A stretch of DNA of 64,000 nucleotides from an uncultured Flavobacteriales bacterium (lineage in GTDB: Bacteria > Bacteroidota > Bacteroidia > Flavobacteriales_D > Crocinitomicaceae): contig CALJKJ010000017.1 of the NCBI GenBank assembly GCA_937973685.1, positions 71,269 to 135,268 of the forward strand, read 5' to 3'. The translations under genes were made by a program, and so were the position numbers. Positions 31,449 to 40,326 of this stretch are shown here, piece by piece. The first letter of the stretch is position 1. Each line of letters begins with the position of its first letter. The notes beneath the pieces are model-generated. The model did no database searches. It was given only the letters and a program-made list of their open reading frames with translations, and was not told the DNA's origin.

Positions 31449-33683
31449 TTATCCTTCAATCATTTTTCCTAAAGCATTGTCGAAGATTTCTTTCGCCTCT
31501 GCAATAAATCCAAAATGTTCGTCGTCGATCATTAATTTTCCTTTTGTCACGTGACCAAGTAGTGTGAAATTGACACCACTTCCCATCATGTATTCAATGA
31601 AATCTTCTTCTGAATCCTCAGAAACTGTTACCACTACACGGCTTTGTGCTTCTCCAAACAAGAAAGCATCTTCTCTGATTTCAGCATCTGTAACGATATC
31701 AAATCCAAGACCACGTGGCATTGACATTTCAACCATTGTTACAAACAAACCACCGTCAGAACAGTCGTGTGCAGCATTGATTAGTTCCATTCCAATAAGT
31801 CCTTTTACAGCTTCTTGTAACAAGAATTCTTTTTCAAGGTCGAAGTGAGGCGCTGGAGATGCTTCTATGTTGTGGTATTTCGCTAAATATTCAGATGAAG
31901 CGATATCATTGACACAATCACCCAAGATAAAGATCAAATCACCTTTTTGTTTGAAATCCAATGACATGATTTTTGATTTGTCTTCAATCAAACCAATCAT
32001 ACCAATAGTTGGCGTAGGGAAAACAGGAATTTCTTTTCCTGCAATGTTACTTTGGTTGTAGAATGACACATTTCCTCCTGTAACTGGCGTTTGGAACTTC
32101 AAACAAGCTTTTGACATACCTTTGATAGCACCAACAAATTGCCAGTAAGATTCTGGGTTATAAGGATTTCCAAAATTCAAACAATTCGTAATTGCACTTG
32201 GAATACCACCTGAAACAACAATGTTTCGTGCAGCTTCAGATACAGCGATTGCAGTACCTACTTCAGGATCAGCATTGACGTAACGTGAATTACAATCAAC
32301 TGTCATTGCAAGCGCTTTGTCTGTTCCTTTCAAATTAACAATTCCAGCATCTGTTGGGCGATTCGTGGTCATTGTTTTTGTTCCCACCATTGAATCATAT
32401 TGTTCGTATACCCATCTTTTAGAAGCGATATTCGCTTGACCTAATAAAAAGAAGCCAACATCTTTTAAATTTTCTGGTTGTGGAACGTTATCGATATTGA
32501 ATTTTTTGAATTCTTGGAAGTAAGCTGGTTCTGAATATTCGCGTTGGTATTGAGGAGCTCCTCCACCTAAAACAAGTGATTCAGCAGGAACATCACCAAC
32601 CAATTCTCCGTTCATGTAGTAGCGCACACGTCCATCATCAGTAACAGTTCCAATTTCTTCAGCATGTAAATCCCATTTGTCAAAAATTTGTTTTACGATA
32701 GCTTCTTTTCCTTTTTGAATCACGACTAACATACGTTCTTGTGATTCAGAAAGTAAGATTTCGTAAGGCAACATGTTTTCTTGACGTGTAGGCACACGGT
32801 CTAGATGAATTTCCATTCCGACGCCACCGCCTGCACTCATTTCACAAGTAGAACAAGTGATACCAGCTGCACCCATGTCTTGCATTCCTACAATTGCATC
32901 TGTTTCGGACAATTCCATTGTTGCTTCCAACAATAATTTTTCCATGAATGGGTCACCAACTTGAACAGATGGTAAATCGTTTGCAGAATCTTCTGTTATG
33001 TCTTTTGATGCAAATGCTGCACCTGCAATTCCGTCTTTTCCAGTTGCAGAACCTACGATGTAAACAGGATTTCCTGGACCTTTAGCTTTTGCAGAAATTA
33101 CTTTTTTCGTATCAATAATACCAGCAGAGAAGGCATTTACTAATGGGTTTTGGTTGTACGATTTATCGAAAAACACTTCACCACCAACAATTGGAATACC
33201 AAAAGCATTCCCGTAGTCACCAATTCCTTTCACAACACCTTTTACTAACCATTTTGTACGGTCTTCGTTGATGTCACCGAAACGCAATGAATTCAATTGC
33301 GCAACTGGACGAGCACCCATTGTGAAAATATCACGATTGATTCCTCCAACTCCTGTTGCAGCACCTTGATACGGTTCCAATGCACTTGGGTGGTTATGCG
33401 ATTCAATTTTGAAAACACATCCAATTCCACCTCCAAGGTCAACTAATCCAGCGTTTTCTTCACCAGCTTTCACCAACATGTGTGGACCATCTTTTGGTAA
33501 TTGTTTTAACCAATAAATGGAGTTTTTGTACGAACAATGCTCCGACCACATAACCGAATAAACTGCTGTTTCAGTAAAATTTGGCGTGCGACCAAGCACT
33601 TCTTTGATTACTTCAAATTCATCTGGACGAAGTCCAAGTTCGACTGCTTGCTCTAATGTAGCTGCTTGTTGAATGGTACTCAT
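31449..33683 (-). CDS. purL: Phosphoribosylformylglycinamidine synthase subunit PurL (small type)
   Basis: A 744-aa cytoplasmic ATP-dependent enzyme of purine synthesis, converting FGAR and ammonia to FGAM together with PurQ and PurS. Clear motifs: YSVMWSEHCSYKNS near residue 45, ATP-binding KIESHNHPSALEPYQGAATG near residue 92, MGARPVAQLNSLRFG, and second-half signatures ITNCLNFGNPYNPE and HDCSDGGLFVTMVEM. It lacks the fused glutaminase of the 1300-aa type, so separate purQ and purS must exist outside the window. I start at 33683 (MSTIQQ); an ATG 11 codons earlier lies upstream of a TACTTTTG promoter box. A terminator follows. Confidence 0.96.
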   Translation of the reverse strand: MSTIQQAATLEQAVELGLRPDEFEVIKEVLGRTPNFTETAVYSVMWSEHCSYKNSIYWLKQLPKDGPHMLVKAGEENAGLVDLGGGIGCVFKIESHNHPSALEPYQGAATGVGGINRDIFTMGARPVAQLNSLRFGDINEDRTKWLVKGVVKGIGDYGNAFGIPIVGGEVFFDKSYNQNPLVNAFSAGIIDTKKVISAKAKGPGNPVYIVGSATGKDGIAGAAFASKDITEDSANDLPSVQVGDPFMEKLLLEATMELSETDAIVGMQDMGAAGITCSTCEMSAGGGVGMEIHLDRVPTRQENMLPYEILLSESQERMLVVIQKGKEAIVKQIFDKWDLHAEEIGTVTDDGRVRYYMNGELVGDVPAESLVLGGGAPQYQREYSEPAYFQEFKKFNIDNVPQPENLKDVGFFLLGQANIASKRWVYEQYDSMVGTKTMTTNRPTDAGIVNLKGTDKALAMTVDCNSRYVNADPEVGTAIAVSEAARNIVVSGGIPSAITNCLNFGNPYNPESYWQFVGAIKGMSKACLKFQTPVTGGNVSFYNQSNIAGKEIPVFPTPTIGMIGLIEDKSKIMSLDFKQKGDLIFILGDCVNDIASSEYLAKYHNIEASPAPHFDLEKEFLLQEAVKGLIGMELINAAHDCSDGGLFVTMVEMSMPRGLGFDIVTDAEIREDAFLFGEAQSRVVVTVSEDSEEDFIEYMMGSGVNFTLLGHVTKGKLMIDDEHFGFIAEAKEIFDNALGKMIEG

Positions 33684-33699
33684 GTAAAAAATGTTTGTA

Positions 33700-33707
33700 C
33701 AAAAGTA
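33700..33707 (-). promoter_or_regulatory. -7 box (TACTTTTG) for purL
   Basis: The minus-strand TACTTTTG ends 17 bases before the purL ATG at 33683, giving a leader of about 10-12 nt. No clear -33 TTG. Confidence 0.45.
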
Positions 33708-33810
33708 AGCATTCACTTTATTTTATTGGAGCAGATTTAATGCTATTTATCCACAGTTATCAACGATTAATCTTAATAACTCTTTTCGTTGCTGTCACAC
33801 ATTTTGTAAG

Positions 33811-33838
33811 TTGGTTTCTATTTTTCTACTTACTTTTG
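33811..33838 (+). promoter_or_regulatory. Candidate promoter for the polytopic membrane protein operon
   Basis: TTG (33811-33813), 17 bases, TACTTTTG (33831-33838). The start codon lies at 33876, about 32 bases past the predicted initiation site. Confidence 0.5.
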
Positions 33839-33875
33839 ACTAGAATGGAGCGTTTTTGTTTCATTACAAAAGATT

Positions 33876-35315
33876 ATGGTTGTTGCATTATTATTCATTC
33901 TTGGTTCGTACTACTTTTTCCAAAAAACAACGGTTCATTTAAAACGCTTTGATTTACTTTTTGCTTGGTTTATCCGACTAGGATTTTCTGCGCTTTTCCT
34001 TTTCATTTATTACGATTACTATGCAAATGGTGCAACGCAGTCTGACATTGGTTCGTGCATGCATGATAGTCGGATATTGAACAATGTGTTTTATCAATCG
34101 CCGAAAGCTTATTTTGAATGTTTGTTTGGCTTTGAAGACCAACAACTTATCGCGCGTTATTTGTCACAAACGAACAGATGGAGTAGCGGTTATACTATTT
34201 TATTAGACGATACCAAAAATGTAATTCGCATAAATAGCTTATTGTTTTTTGTTTCAAAAGGATCTGTTTTCGTTCATTTGGTAATCATTTCCTTTTTCTC
34301 GCTTCTTGGAATGCGGGAATTGTATTTGACTTTTCAAAATCGTGTTTGGATCCATAAACGCTTGTTTTGGTTACTGTTAATAATTTTCCCAAGTCTTGCT
34401 TTTTGGTCTTCCTCCACATTAAAAGAGCCATTTTTAATACTTGGATTAGCTTTGTTTTTGCGTGCTTCGTTATCGCAACTCACCAAGTCTTCAAAATTAT
34501 GGCGTTGGATAATTGGAGGATTACTTTTAGTCCTTTTTAAGCCCTATGTATTGCTTTGCTTGATAATTGCTATAACAATTTTTTTTGTAGCTAAATTCAT
34601 TAACAAGCAATCACTCGTAAAAGCTAGTTTAGCAGTAATCATTACTATGTTGTTGCTTTTTATGGCTGTTCCGATATTCCACCAACAACCCATGCGTTTT
34701 TTATCGCGCAAACAATTCGATTTCAACAACATGGCCAAGGGAGGCGTTCATGTCTATGCCGATTCTTGTTTTTATTATTTCACTCCAAATCAAGAAAAAT
34801 TGTTACGTATTTCAGATAGCATGGTTTATTTGACGCAACCGATCATTGCTCAAAAAGAGAAATTGGGAATAGTAGCACCATCAGAAAAAGTAAAATTATC
34901 ACCAAATTCAGCTGGTTGGCCATTGTATTATAAAGCAGCAAAATCGAACAGTTACATAACACTGCAACCGCTTGACAATTCTCCGCTTCAATTAATAAAA
35001 AACATCCCTGAGGCACTTAAAAATGCTGCTTTCAGACCTTTCTTTTGGGATAAGGGAGGCTTACTGAAGTGGGTGAATATCTTGGAATCACTTGCGTTAT
35101 TTGTTTTTTTAAGTGTCGCAATGTGGAAAAAGATTGAACGCACAGCGTCCGATAAACAAACAATTACAACACTTTTGTGGTTTAGTATCTTATTGCTCTT
35201 GTTAATTGGTTTTACAACACCTGTTATTGGCGCAATAGTACGCTACAGAATTCCTGCATATTTAGCCTTATTTTTAGTTGCTGCTAGTGGGACAACAATA
35301 AAAAAAGAAACATGA
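33876..35315 (+). CDS. Polytopic membrane protein of unknown function
   Basis: A 479-aa inner-membrane protein with roughly nine to eleven hydrophobic helices, for example VVALLFILGSYYFF at the start, LFWLLLIIFPSLAFW near residue 167, FVAKFINKQSLVKASLAVII near residue 240 and a final helix near AYLALFLVAAS. A soluble loop of about 130 residues (roughly 265-395) lies between helices and probably faces the periplasm. The helix-rich layout with a large loop recalls undecaprenyl-linked glycosyltransferases and O-antigen polymerases, but no diagnostic motif is visible, so this is only a suggestion. Its stop overlaps the next gene by an ATGA. Confidence 0.65.
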   Translation: MVVALLFILGSYYFFQKTTVHLKRFDLLFAWFIRLGFSALFLFIYYDYYANGATQSDIGSCMHDSRILNNVFYQSPKAYFECLFGFEDQQLIARYLSQTNRWSSGYTILLDDTKNVIRINSLLFFVSKGSVFVHLVIISFFSLLGMRELYLTFQNRVWIHKRLFWLLLIIFPSLAFWSSSTLKEPFLILGLALFLRASLSQLTKSSKLWRWIIGGLLLVLFKPYVLLCLIIAITIFFVAKFINKQSLVKASLAVIITMLLLFMAVPIFHQQPMRFLSRKQFDFNNMAKGGVHVYADSCFYYFTPNQEKLLRISDSMVYLTQPIIAQKEKLGIVAPSEKVKLSPNSAGWPLYYKAAKSNSYITLQPLDNSPLQLIKNIPEALKNAAFRPFFWDKGGLLKWVNILESLALFVFLSVAMWKKIERTASDKQTITTLLWFSILLLLLIGFTTPVIGAIVRYRIPAYLALFLVAASGTTIKKET

Positions 35316-36067
35316 AATATATTTTGATAACTGGCGCAACAGCTGGATTTGGTGAAGCTACCGCACGCATGTTTGCGGAGAATAACTGGAATTTAATCAT
35401 AACTGGTCGTCGCGCAGAACGATTAGCACAACTAAAAAGTGAATTAGCTCATTTACCAATTGCGATAGAAACCTTGTGTTTTGATGTCCGCGATGAGCGT
35501 CAAGTGAATGAAGCTATACATTCATTATCGGAAACGGTTAAAAACAACATTCAGATTTTGGTCAACAATGCTGGGTTAGCTGTTGGAAGAAGTCCTATTG
35601 CTGATGGTTTAACTGACGATTGGAACCGAATGATTGACACAAATATCAAAGGGTTATTGTATGTAACAAAAGCTGTTGTTCCAATTTTGCAAAAAAACGG
35701 ATCTGGACATATTGTCAATCTTGGAAGTATAGCTGGTAAAGAAGTATACGCAGGAGGAAACGTTTATTGTGCAACAAAACACGCTGTTGATGCTTTATCG
35801 CGCTCCATGCGCATTGATTTGGTGAACGACGGAATAAAAGTTACCAATATAGCACCTGGTGCAGCAGAAACTGAATTTTCATTGGTGCGTTTTAAAGGTG
35901 ATGAACAAACCGCAAAAAGTGTCTACGATGGTTTTGACCCCTTGCAAGCAATAGATATTGCTGATGCGATTTATTATGTTTGTACACGTCCAAAACACGT
36001 AACGATAAATGATTTGGTAATCATGCCGACTGCCCAAGCTTCTTCCACTGTTTTTAATAAAAAATAA
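35312..36067 (+). CDS. Short-chain dehydrogenase/reductase (YdfG-like)
   Basis: A 251-aa cytoplasmic NAD(P)-dependent oxidoreductase. Classical SDR features are all present: nucleotide motif TGATAGFGEATARMF at the N-terminus, ITGRRAERLAQL (the Arg pair suggests NADP preference), NNAGLA near residue 88, catalytic Ser in NLGSIAGKEVYAGG near residue 138, and YCATK with catalytic Tyr and Lys near residue 153. Overall it resembles E. coli YdfG, which reduces 3-hydroxy acids such as L-allo-threonine and malonic semialdehyde, but the substrate is not determined by sequence. The start overlaps the upstream membrane gene by 4 bases; an amidohydrolase gene follows after 3 bases. Confidence 0.93.
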   Translation: MKYILITGATAGFGEATARMFAENNWNLIITGRRAERLAQLKSELAHLPIAIETLCFDVRDERQVNEAIHSLSETVKNNIQILVNNAGLAVGRSPIADGLTDDWNRMIDTNIKGLLYVTKAVVPILQKNGSGHIVNLGSIAGKEVYAGGNVYCATKHAVDALSRSMRIDLVNDGIKVTNIAPGAAETEFSLVRFKGDEQTAKSVYDGFDPLQAIDIADAIYYVCTRPKHVTINDLVIMPTAQASSTVFNKK

Positions 36068-36070
36068 CCC

Positions 36071-37699
36071 ATGAAAGTTCTTGCTTCCTCACTGTTGGTT
36101 TTGTTGTTGTTTGCGCAATGCATGAAAGGGCAACATGTCGATTTAATCGTTCATAATGCTACTATTCACACCATGAACGACTACAATGATGTAGAAGAAG
36201 CAATGGCCATTCGTGATGGTGAAATTATTGAAATTGGACCGGAACGACAGATCAATAACAAGTACAGCGCAGATGAATATTTAGATGCTGAAAATAGTAT
36301 TATCTATCCAGGTTTAATTGATGCGCATGGCCACATGATGAGTTATGCGCGCATGTTGCTTTCAGCAGATTTATTTGGAAGTACTTCCATGCAAGAAATC
36401 GTTGTGAGATTAGAGAAGTACGACCAAAAAAGCAATGCAACTTGCTTAATTGGTCGGGGATGGGATCAAACAAATTTCAGTTCAAATGAACCACTAACAA
36501 ATGAAGCATTAACCAAAGCTTTTCCAAACAAACCAGTTTTGATATACCGAGTTGATGGACATGCAGCTATCGCAAACGATGCCGCTTTGAAAAAAGCGGG
36601 GATTATTGCTGGAACGATTATTCCTGGTGGTCGCGTTGACGTGACAAATGGAAAATGTTCGGGTTTACTGCTTGACAATGCAATAACGCGCGTTTCAAAT
36701 GTACTGCCAGATTTCAATCGAACTAAATTGATTACAGCATTACAACAAGTAGAACAGGAATTGTTTCAATTTGGTATTACTGGGGTGCACGAAGCTGGTG
36801 TTGACTTCAAAGATTTACAATTACTTCGTTCGATGAGCAAAGCAAAAAAAATATCCTTGAATTTGAATGTTATGTTGTTTCCAACTAAAGAAAACATAGC
36901 TTTTGCTCAGAAAAAAGGGATTGTTCAGGAACAAAATTTGACCATTCGTTCATTTAAAATAATTGGTGATGGAGCATTGGGTTCGCGCGGTGCATTGCTC
37001 AAGAATACATATTCAGACGACCCGCACAACCATGGTATTTTAACAACTTCAATCGAGGAAATGGATGCCGTTGCTCGAATTGCACGCTCAATTAATTACC
37101 AAGTTAACATTCATGCAATAGGTGATTCAACCAATCAAATCGCATTAGGAATTATCACAAAACACACAAAAGGAAAGGTTGATCACCGTTGGCGCATAGA
37201 ACATGCACAAGTAATTGATCCCGCTGATTTTTTTGCCTTTGCCAAAGCAGGAGTGATTCCTTCTGTGCAACCTGTTCATGCAGTTTCTGACCACAAATGG
37301 GTGGCAAAACGAATCGGAAAAGAGCGAATGGTTGGTGCATACGCTTATCAAACCTTATTGAATCAAACTGGTGTTTTAGCAATCGGTTCAGATTTTCCGT
37401 ATGACTATATGGATCCAATGCGGACGATCTATTCAGCAGTCAAACGCATGAATACTGAGAATGCACCACTTGCTGGATTTTTAACTCGTGAACGAATTTC
37501 GATTGATGATTGTTTGAAAGGAATGACTGTTTGGGCAGCAATGGCTGGATTTAATGAAGATCAATTCGGAACGTTGGAAAAAGGAAAACAGGCAACTTTT
37601 GTTCTTTTTCCCAAAGCGATGGAAGTTGGTGATCACTTTGCATCAAATTATGCGCGCATCGTATATGTAAAAGGAGTCAAACACTATTCACAGGAATAA
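36071..37699 (+). CDS. Exported amidohydrolase (YtcJ-like, amidohydrolase family 3)
   Basis: A 542-aa metal-dependent hydrolase. The N-terminus (MKVLASSLLVLLLFAQCMKGQ) is a signal peptide; Cys17 could be a lipid anchor but Gln just before it is not a standard lipobox. Active-site features in order: IDAHGHMM near residue 84 (metal-binding His pair), GDGALGSRGALL near residue 300, NIHAIGDST near residue 346, HRWRIEHAQ near residue 376, and GSDFPYDYMDP near residue 440. Family members cleave amide bonds, such as formamides, and many are unassigned. It is the last of three tightly packed genes with the membrane protein and the SDR. A hairpin follows immediately. Confidence 0.88.
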   Translation: MKVLASSLLVLLLFAQCMKGQHVDLIVHNATIHTMNDYNDVEEAMAIRDGEIIEIGPERQINNKYSADEYLDAENSIIYPGLIDAHGHMMSYARMLLSADLFGSTSMQEIVVRLEKYDQKSNATCLIGRGWDQTNFSSNEPLTNEALTKAFPNKPVLIYRVDGHAAIANDAALKKAGIIAGTIIPGGRVDVTNGKCSGLLLDNAITRVSNVLPDFNRTKLITALQQVEQELFQFGITGVHEAGVDFKDLQLLRSMSKAKKISLNLNVMLFPTKENIAFAQKKGIVQEQNLTIRSFKIIGDGALGSRGALLKNTYSDDPHNHGILTTSIEEMDAVARIARSINYQVNIHAIGDSTNQIALGIITKHTKGKVDHRWRIEHAQVIDPADFFAFAKAGVIPSVQPVHAVSDHKWVAKRIGKERMVGAYAYQTLLNQTGVLAIGSDFPYDYMDPMRTIYSAVKRMNTENAPLAGFLTRERISIDDCLKGMTVWAAMAGFNEDQFGTLEKGKQATFVLFPKAMEVGDHFASNYARIVYVKGVKHYSQE

Positions 37700-37702
37700 A
37701 AA

Positions 37703-37725
37703 AAGGTTCGCCGGCAAACGAACCT
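37703..37725. terminator. Hairpin after the amidohydrolase gene
   Basis: AGGTTCG and CGAACCT pair around an 8-base loop, 4 bases past the stop codon. The T-run is on the wrong side for plus-strand transcription (the A-run precedes the stem), so the hairpin is shaped like a minus-strand terminator although no minus-strand gene runs into it. Confidence 0.5.
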
Positions 37726-37857
37726 CTTAACAAACCAAAAATCATTGTGTTGTTAATTTTTTATAACTAAAAAACTAAAATCACTTATAGAAAACCACTT
37801 CCATAGTGCTAAAGTAACTCACTACCAGCTGAGAAAAGCAATTAAAAAAACAAATGT

Positions 37858-37865
37858 TATATTTG
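37858..37865 (+). promoter_or_regulatory. -7 box (TATATTTG) for the acyl-CoA ligase
   Basis: TATATTTG ends 66 bases before the ATG at 37931. No matching -33 element; the rest of the 231-bp gap holds only the hairpin above and AT-rich sequence. Confidence 0.35.
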
Positions 37866-37930
37866 AATGAACATTTTAAGCTTGTTAACTAATTTTGATT
37901 GATTAACTTGCCTCAACTATTACGAAAAAA

Positions 37931-39700
37931 ATGAGTCAAATAACACGTTTATTCGATATACCATATTATCAATTAGAAAGTTTCCCGAATGATAATATGT
38001 TTGTTACTAAGACAGCTGGTATTTGGATACCGATGTCGACAACTGTTTTTTTAGCAAAAGTAAATGAAATGTCCTTAGCCTTATTGGCTTTAGGTGTTCA
38101 GAAAGGCGAGCGTGTTGCATTGATTTCAACAAATAGAGTTGAATGGAATATAATGGACATTGCTTTGCAACAAATTGGCGCAATCGTTGTTCCATTGTAC
38201 CCTACAATTTCATCAGAAGATTACAAATATATTTTTAATGATGCTCAGATGCGTTTTGCATTTGTTGGTAACGCTGAAATATTAGCACGAATTTCAGCGG
38301 TTAAAGCTGAGATTCCAACCTTAGAAACAATTTATTCGTTTGATAATTTACCAGATGCATTGTATTATTTGGATTTGATTTCCAATGGTAAAATGCTCGA
38401 TATAAAGGTGGTGAATGAAATAAAAAGCACTATAAAAAATGACGACCTAGCAACTATAATTTATACATCTGGAACTACAGGAAATCCAAAAGGTGTGATG
38501 CTCTCACACAATAATTTATTGTCCAATGTATTAGCTACAGAGCCAATTATTCCAGCGTCGATAAAATCACCTGTACTGACTTTTCTTCCAATCTGTCACG
38601 TATACGAGCGCATGTTACATTACTTATACATGCGCGTAGGTGCAAGTATTCATTTTGCGGAATCAATGGATACGATTGGTGATAACATTCGAGAAGTGAA
38701 ACCTGAAGTATTTTCAGCTGTTCCTCGTTTGATAGAAAAAGTATTTGAGCGCATCATGGAAAAAGGTGATGAGCTGAAAGGGATCAAACGTTCTTTGTTT
38801 TTTTGGGCTGTTAATTTGGCAGAAGCATATGATTTTTCAGGAAAATCGTATTGGTATCAATTGCAATTATTCGTTGCACGCAAATTGATATTTTCCAAAT
38901 GGAAAGCTGCATTAGGTGGGAATGTTCGTGCAATAGCATCAGGTTCTGCAGCCCTTCAGCCTCGTTTAGCTCGTATTTTTTTCGCTGCACAAATCCCTAT
39001 TTTAGAAGGTTATGGTCTTACGGAAACATCTCCAGTTGTATCTGTTAATTGCCTGAAAAATGGCGTGAAATTTGGAACTGTTGGATTATTAATAGCGGGA
39101 GTACGTGTGAAAATTGCTGATGACGGTGAAATTTTGGTCAAAGGACCAAATGTTATGCTTGGTTATTACAACAATCAAACAGCAACTGATGAGGTGATGG
39201 ACAAAGAAGGGTGGTTCAAAACAGGTGATATTGGTGAGTTGGAAAAAGGAACGTTTTTAAAGATTACCGACCGTAAAAAAGAAATTTTCAAAACGTCAGG
39301 AGGGAAGTACATCATTCCTCAAGCAATGGAGAATAAATTCAAGGAGTCGCGTTTCATCGAACAAATTATGATTGTTGGTGAAAGTCAAAAGTTTCCCGCT
39401 GCTTTGATCGTGTTGAATTTCCATTTCATCAAAGAATGGGCTGAGCGCAAAGAAATAAATCTAGCTAATTTATCTAATACCGAAATTGCAGCGCATCCTG
39501 AGGTTAACGAACGCTTGCAACGAGAAGTGAATGAAATAAATAAAGGCTTTGGAAACTGGGAACAAGTGAAACGATTTGCGTTGTTGCCAAACGAATTTTC
39601 AATTACAACAGGTGAATTGACTCCTACTTTAAAACTAAAACGTAAAATTATCTGTCTAAAATACCAGTCAATAATTGATGGGTTTTATAACGCCGAATAA
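37931..39700 (+). CDS. Long-chain fatty acid-CoA ligase (AMP-forming)
   Basis: A 589-aa enzyme of the ANL superfamily, closest in style to the FadD15-type long-chain acyl-CoA synthetases of Bacteroidota. Motifs: P-loop IIYTSGTTGNPKGVMLSHNN near residue 178, LPICHVYERM near residue 220, GYGLTETSPVVSVN near residue 360, WFKTGDIGELEKG near residue 425 and ITDRKKEIFKTSGGKYI near residue 443. The C-terminal LKRK takes the place of the catalytic Lys loop. It activates fatty acids with ATP and CoA for phospholipid synthesis or degradation, probably at the inner face of the membrane. It is a single gene, converging with the sigma-factor gene. Confidence 0.94.
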   Translation: MSQITRLFDIPYYQLESFPNDNMFVTKTAGIWIPMSTTVFLAKVNEMSLALLALGVQKGERVALISTNRVEWNIMDIALQQIGAIVVPLYPTISSEDYKYIFNDAQMRFAFVGNAEILARISAVKAEIPTLETIYSFDNLPDALYYLDLISNGKMLDIKVVNEIKSTIKNDDLATIIYTSGTTGNPKGVMLSHNNLLSNVLATEPIIPASIKSPVLTFLPICHVYERMLHYLYMRVGASIHFAESMDTIGDNIREVKPEVFSAVPRLIEKVFERIMEKGDELKGIKRSLFFWAVNLAEAYDFSGKSYWYQLQLFVARKLIFSKWKAALGGNVRAIASGSAALQPRLARIFFAAQIPILEGYGLTETSPVVSVNCLKNGVKFGTVGLLIAGVRVKIADDGEILVKGPNVMLGYYNNQTATDEVMDKEGWFKTGDIGELEKGTFLKITDRKKEIFKTSGGKYIIPQAMENKFKESRFIEQIMIVGESQKFPAALIVLNFHFIKEWAERKEINLANLSNTEIAAHPEVNERLQREVNEINKGFGNWEQVKRFALLPNEFSITTGELTPTLKLKRKIICLKYQSIIDGFYNAE

Positions 39701-39717
39701 TTACTTTTTCAGAAAAT

Positions 39718-40326
39718 TTATATTGTGTCTTTCGTTTTTTGCATTATTTGAGCAAGGAAATCGCGTGCACGAAATAATTGTGCTTTTACCGTTCCGATAG
39801 GTAAATTCAATTCTTCTGCTATTTCTTCGTAACTCAATTCTTCGAAATAACGCATTTTGACCAATTCTTGGTAGCGCGGTTTCAATTTACCTACCAAGTG
39901 GTGCATGTGTTTCACTTTTTGGTTGTAAATGATTGTTTCTTCAGGATCTAATGTTGTCGACCGTGCTTCAATTTGAATGCTATCGCCGTCCTCTGTGACA
40001 TAGCCAGAATCCATTGAAGTGACTTTTATTCTTTTTTTGCGAATAAAATCAATACAGTTATTCGATGCAATTTTGAATAACCAAGTGCTGAAAGCAAAAG
40101 TAGGCGAGTATTGATCCAAACGACTGAAAGCTTTACCAAATGCTTCAATAGTCAAATCATCTGCATCATCTGCATGGCGCACCATTTTATACATCATGAA
40201 ATACAAGGATTCGCGGTAGCGCTCCATTAATTCGGCATAAGCAGATTGGTCGCCTTTCTTGGCACGCTCAACTAAGGCAAAATCCACCTTTGCTTTGTCC
40301 GATAAATGTTCCGCTATCACTTCCAT
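39718..40326 (-). CDS. RNA polymerase sigma factor, sigma-70 (ECF/RpoE-like) family
   Basis: A 202-aa sigma factor with region 2 (YFMMYKMVRHADDADDLTIE, then AFGKAFSRLDQY, and FSTWLFKIASNNCIDFIRKK) and region 4 (LSYEEIAEELNLPIGTVKAQ followed by FRARDFL). Regions 1 and 3 are missing, as in ECF sigma factors. No anti-sigma gene lies next to it; instead it overlaps the end of a glycosyltransferase gene by 10 bases on the same strand and is probably translated from the same mRNA. A similar orphan ECF factor is near-universal in flavobacteria, so it may serve general envelope or stress control. Confidence 0.94.
   Translation of the reverse strand: MEVIAEHLSDKAKVDFALVERAKKGDQSAYAELMERYRESLYFMMYKMVRHADDADDLTIEAFGKAFSRLDQYSPTFAFSTWLFKIASNNCIDFIRKKRIKVTSMDSGYVTEDGDSIQIEARSTTLDPEETIIYNQKVKHMHHLVGKLKPRYQELVKMRYFEELSYEEIAEELNLPIGTVKAQLFRARDFLAQIMQKTKDTI

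Noticed and set aside
33695..33952. 85-codon plus-strand frame before the polytopic membrane protein gene
   Set aside because: It starts upstream of the promoter box at 33831 and overlaps the real gene in another frame.
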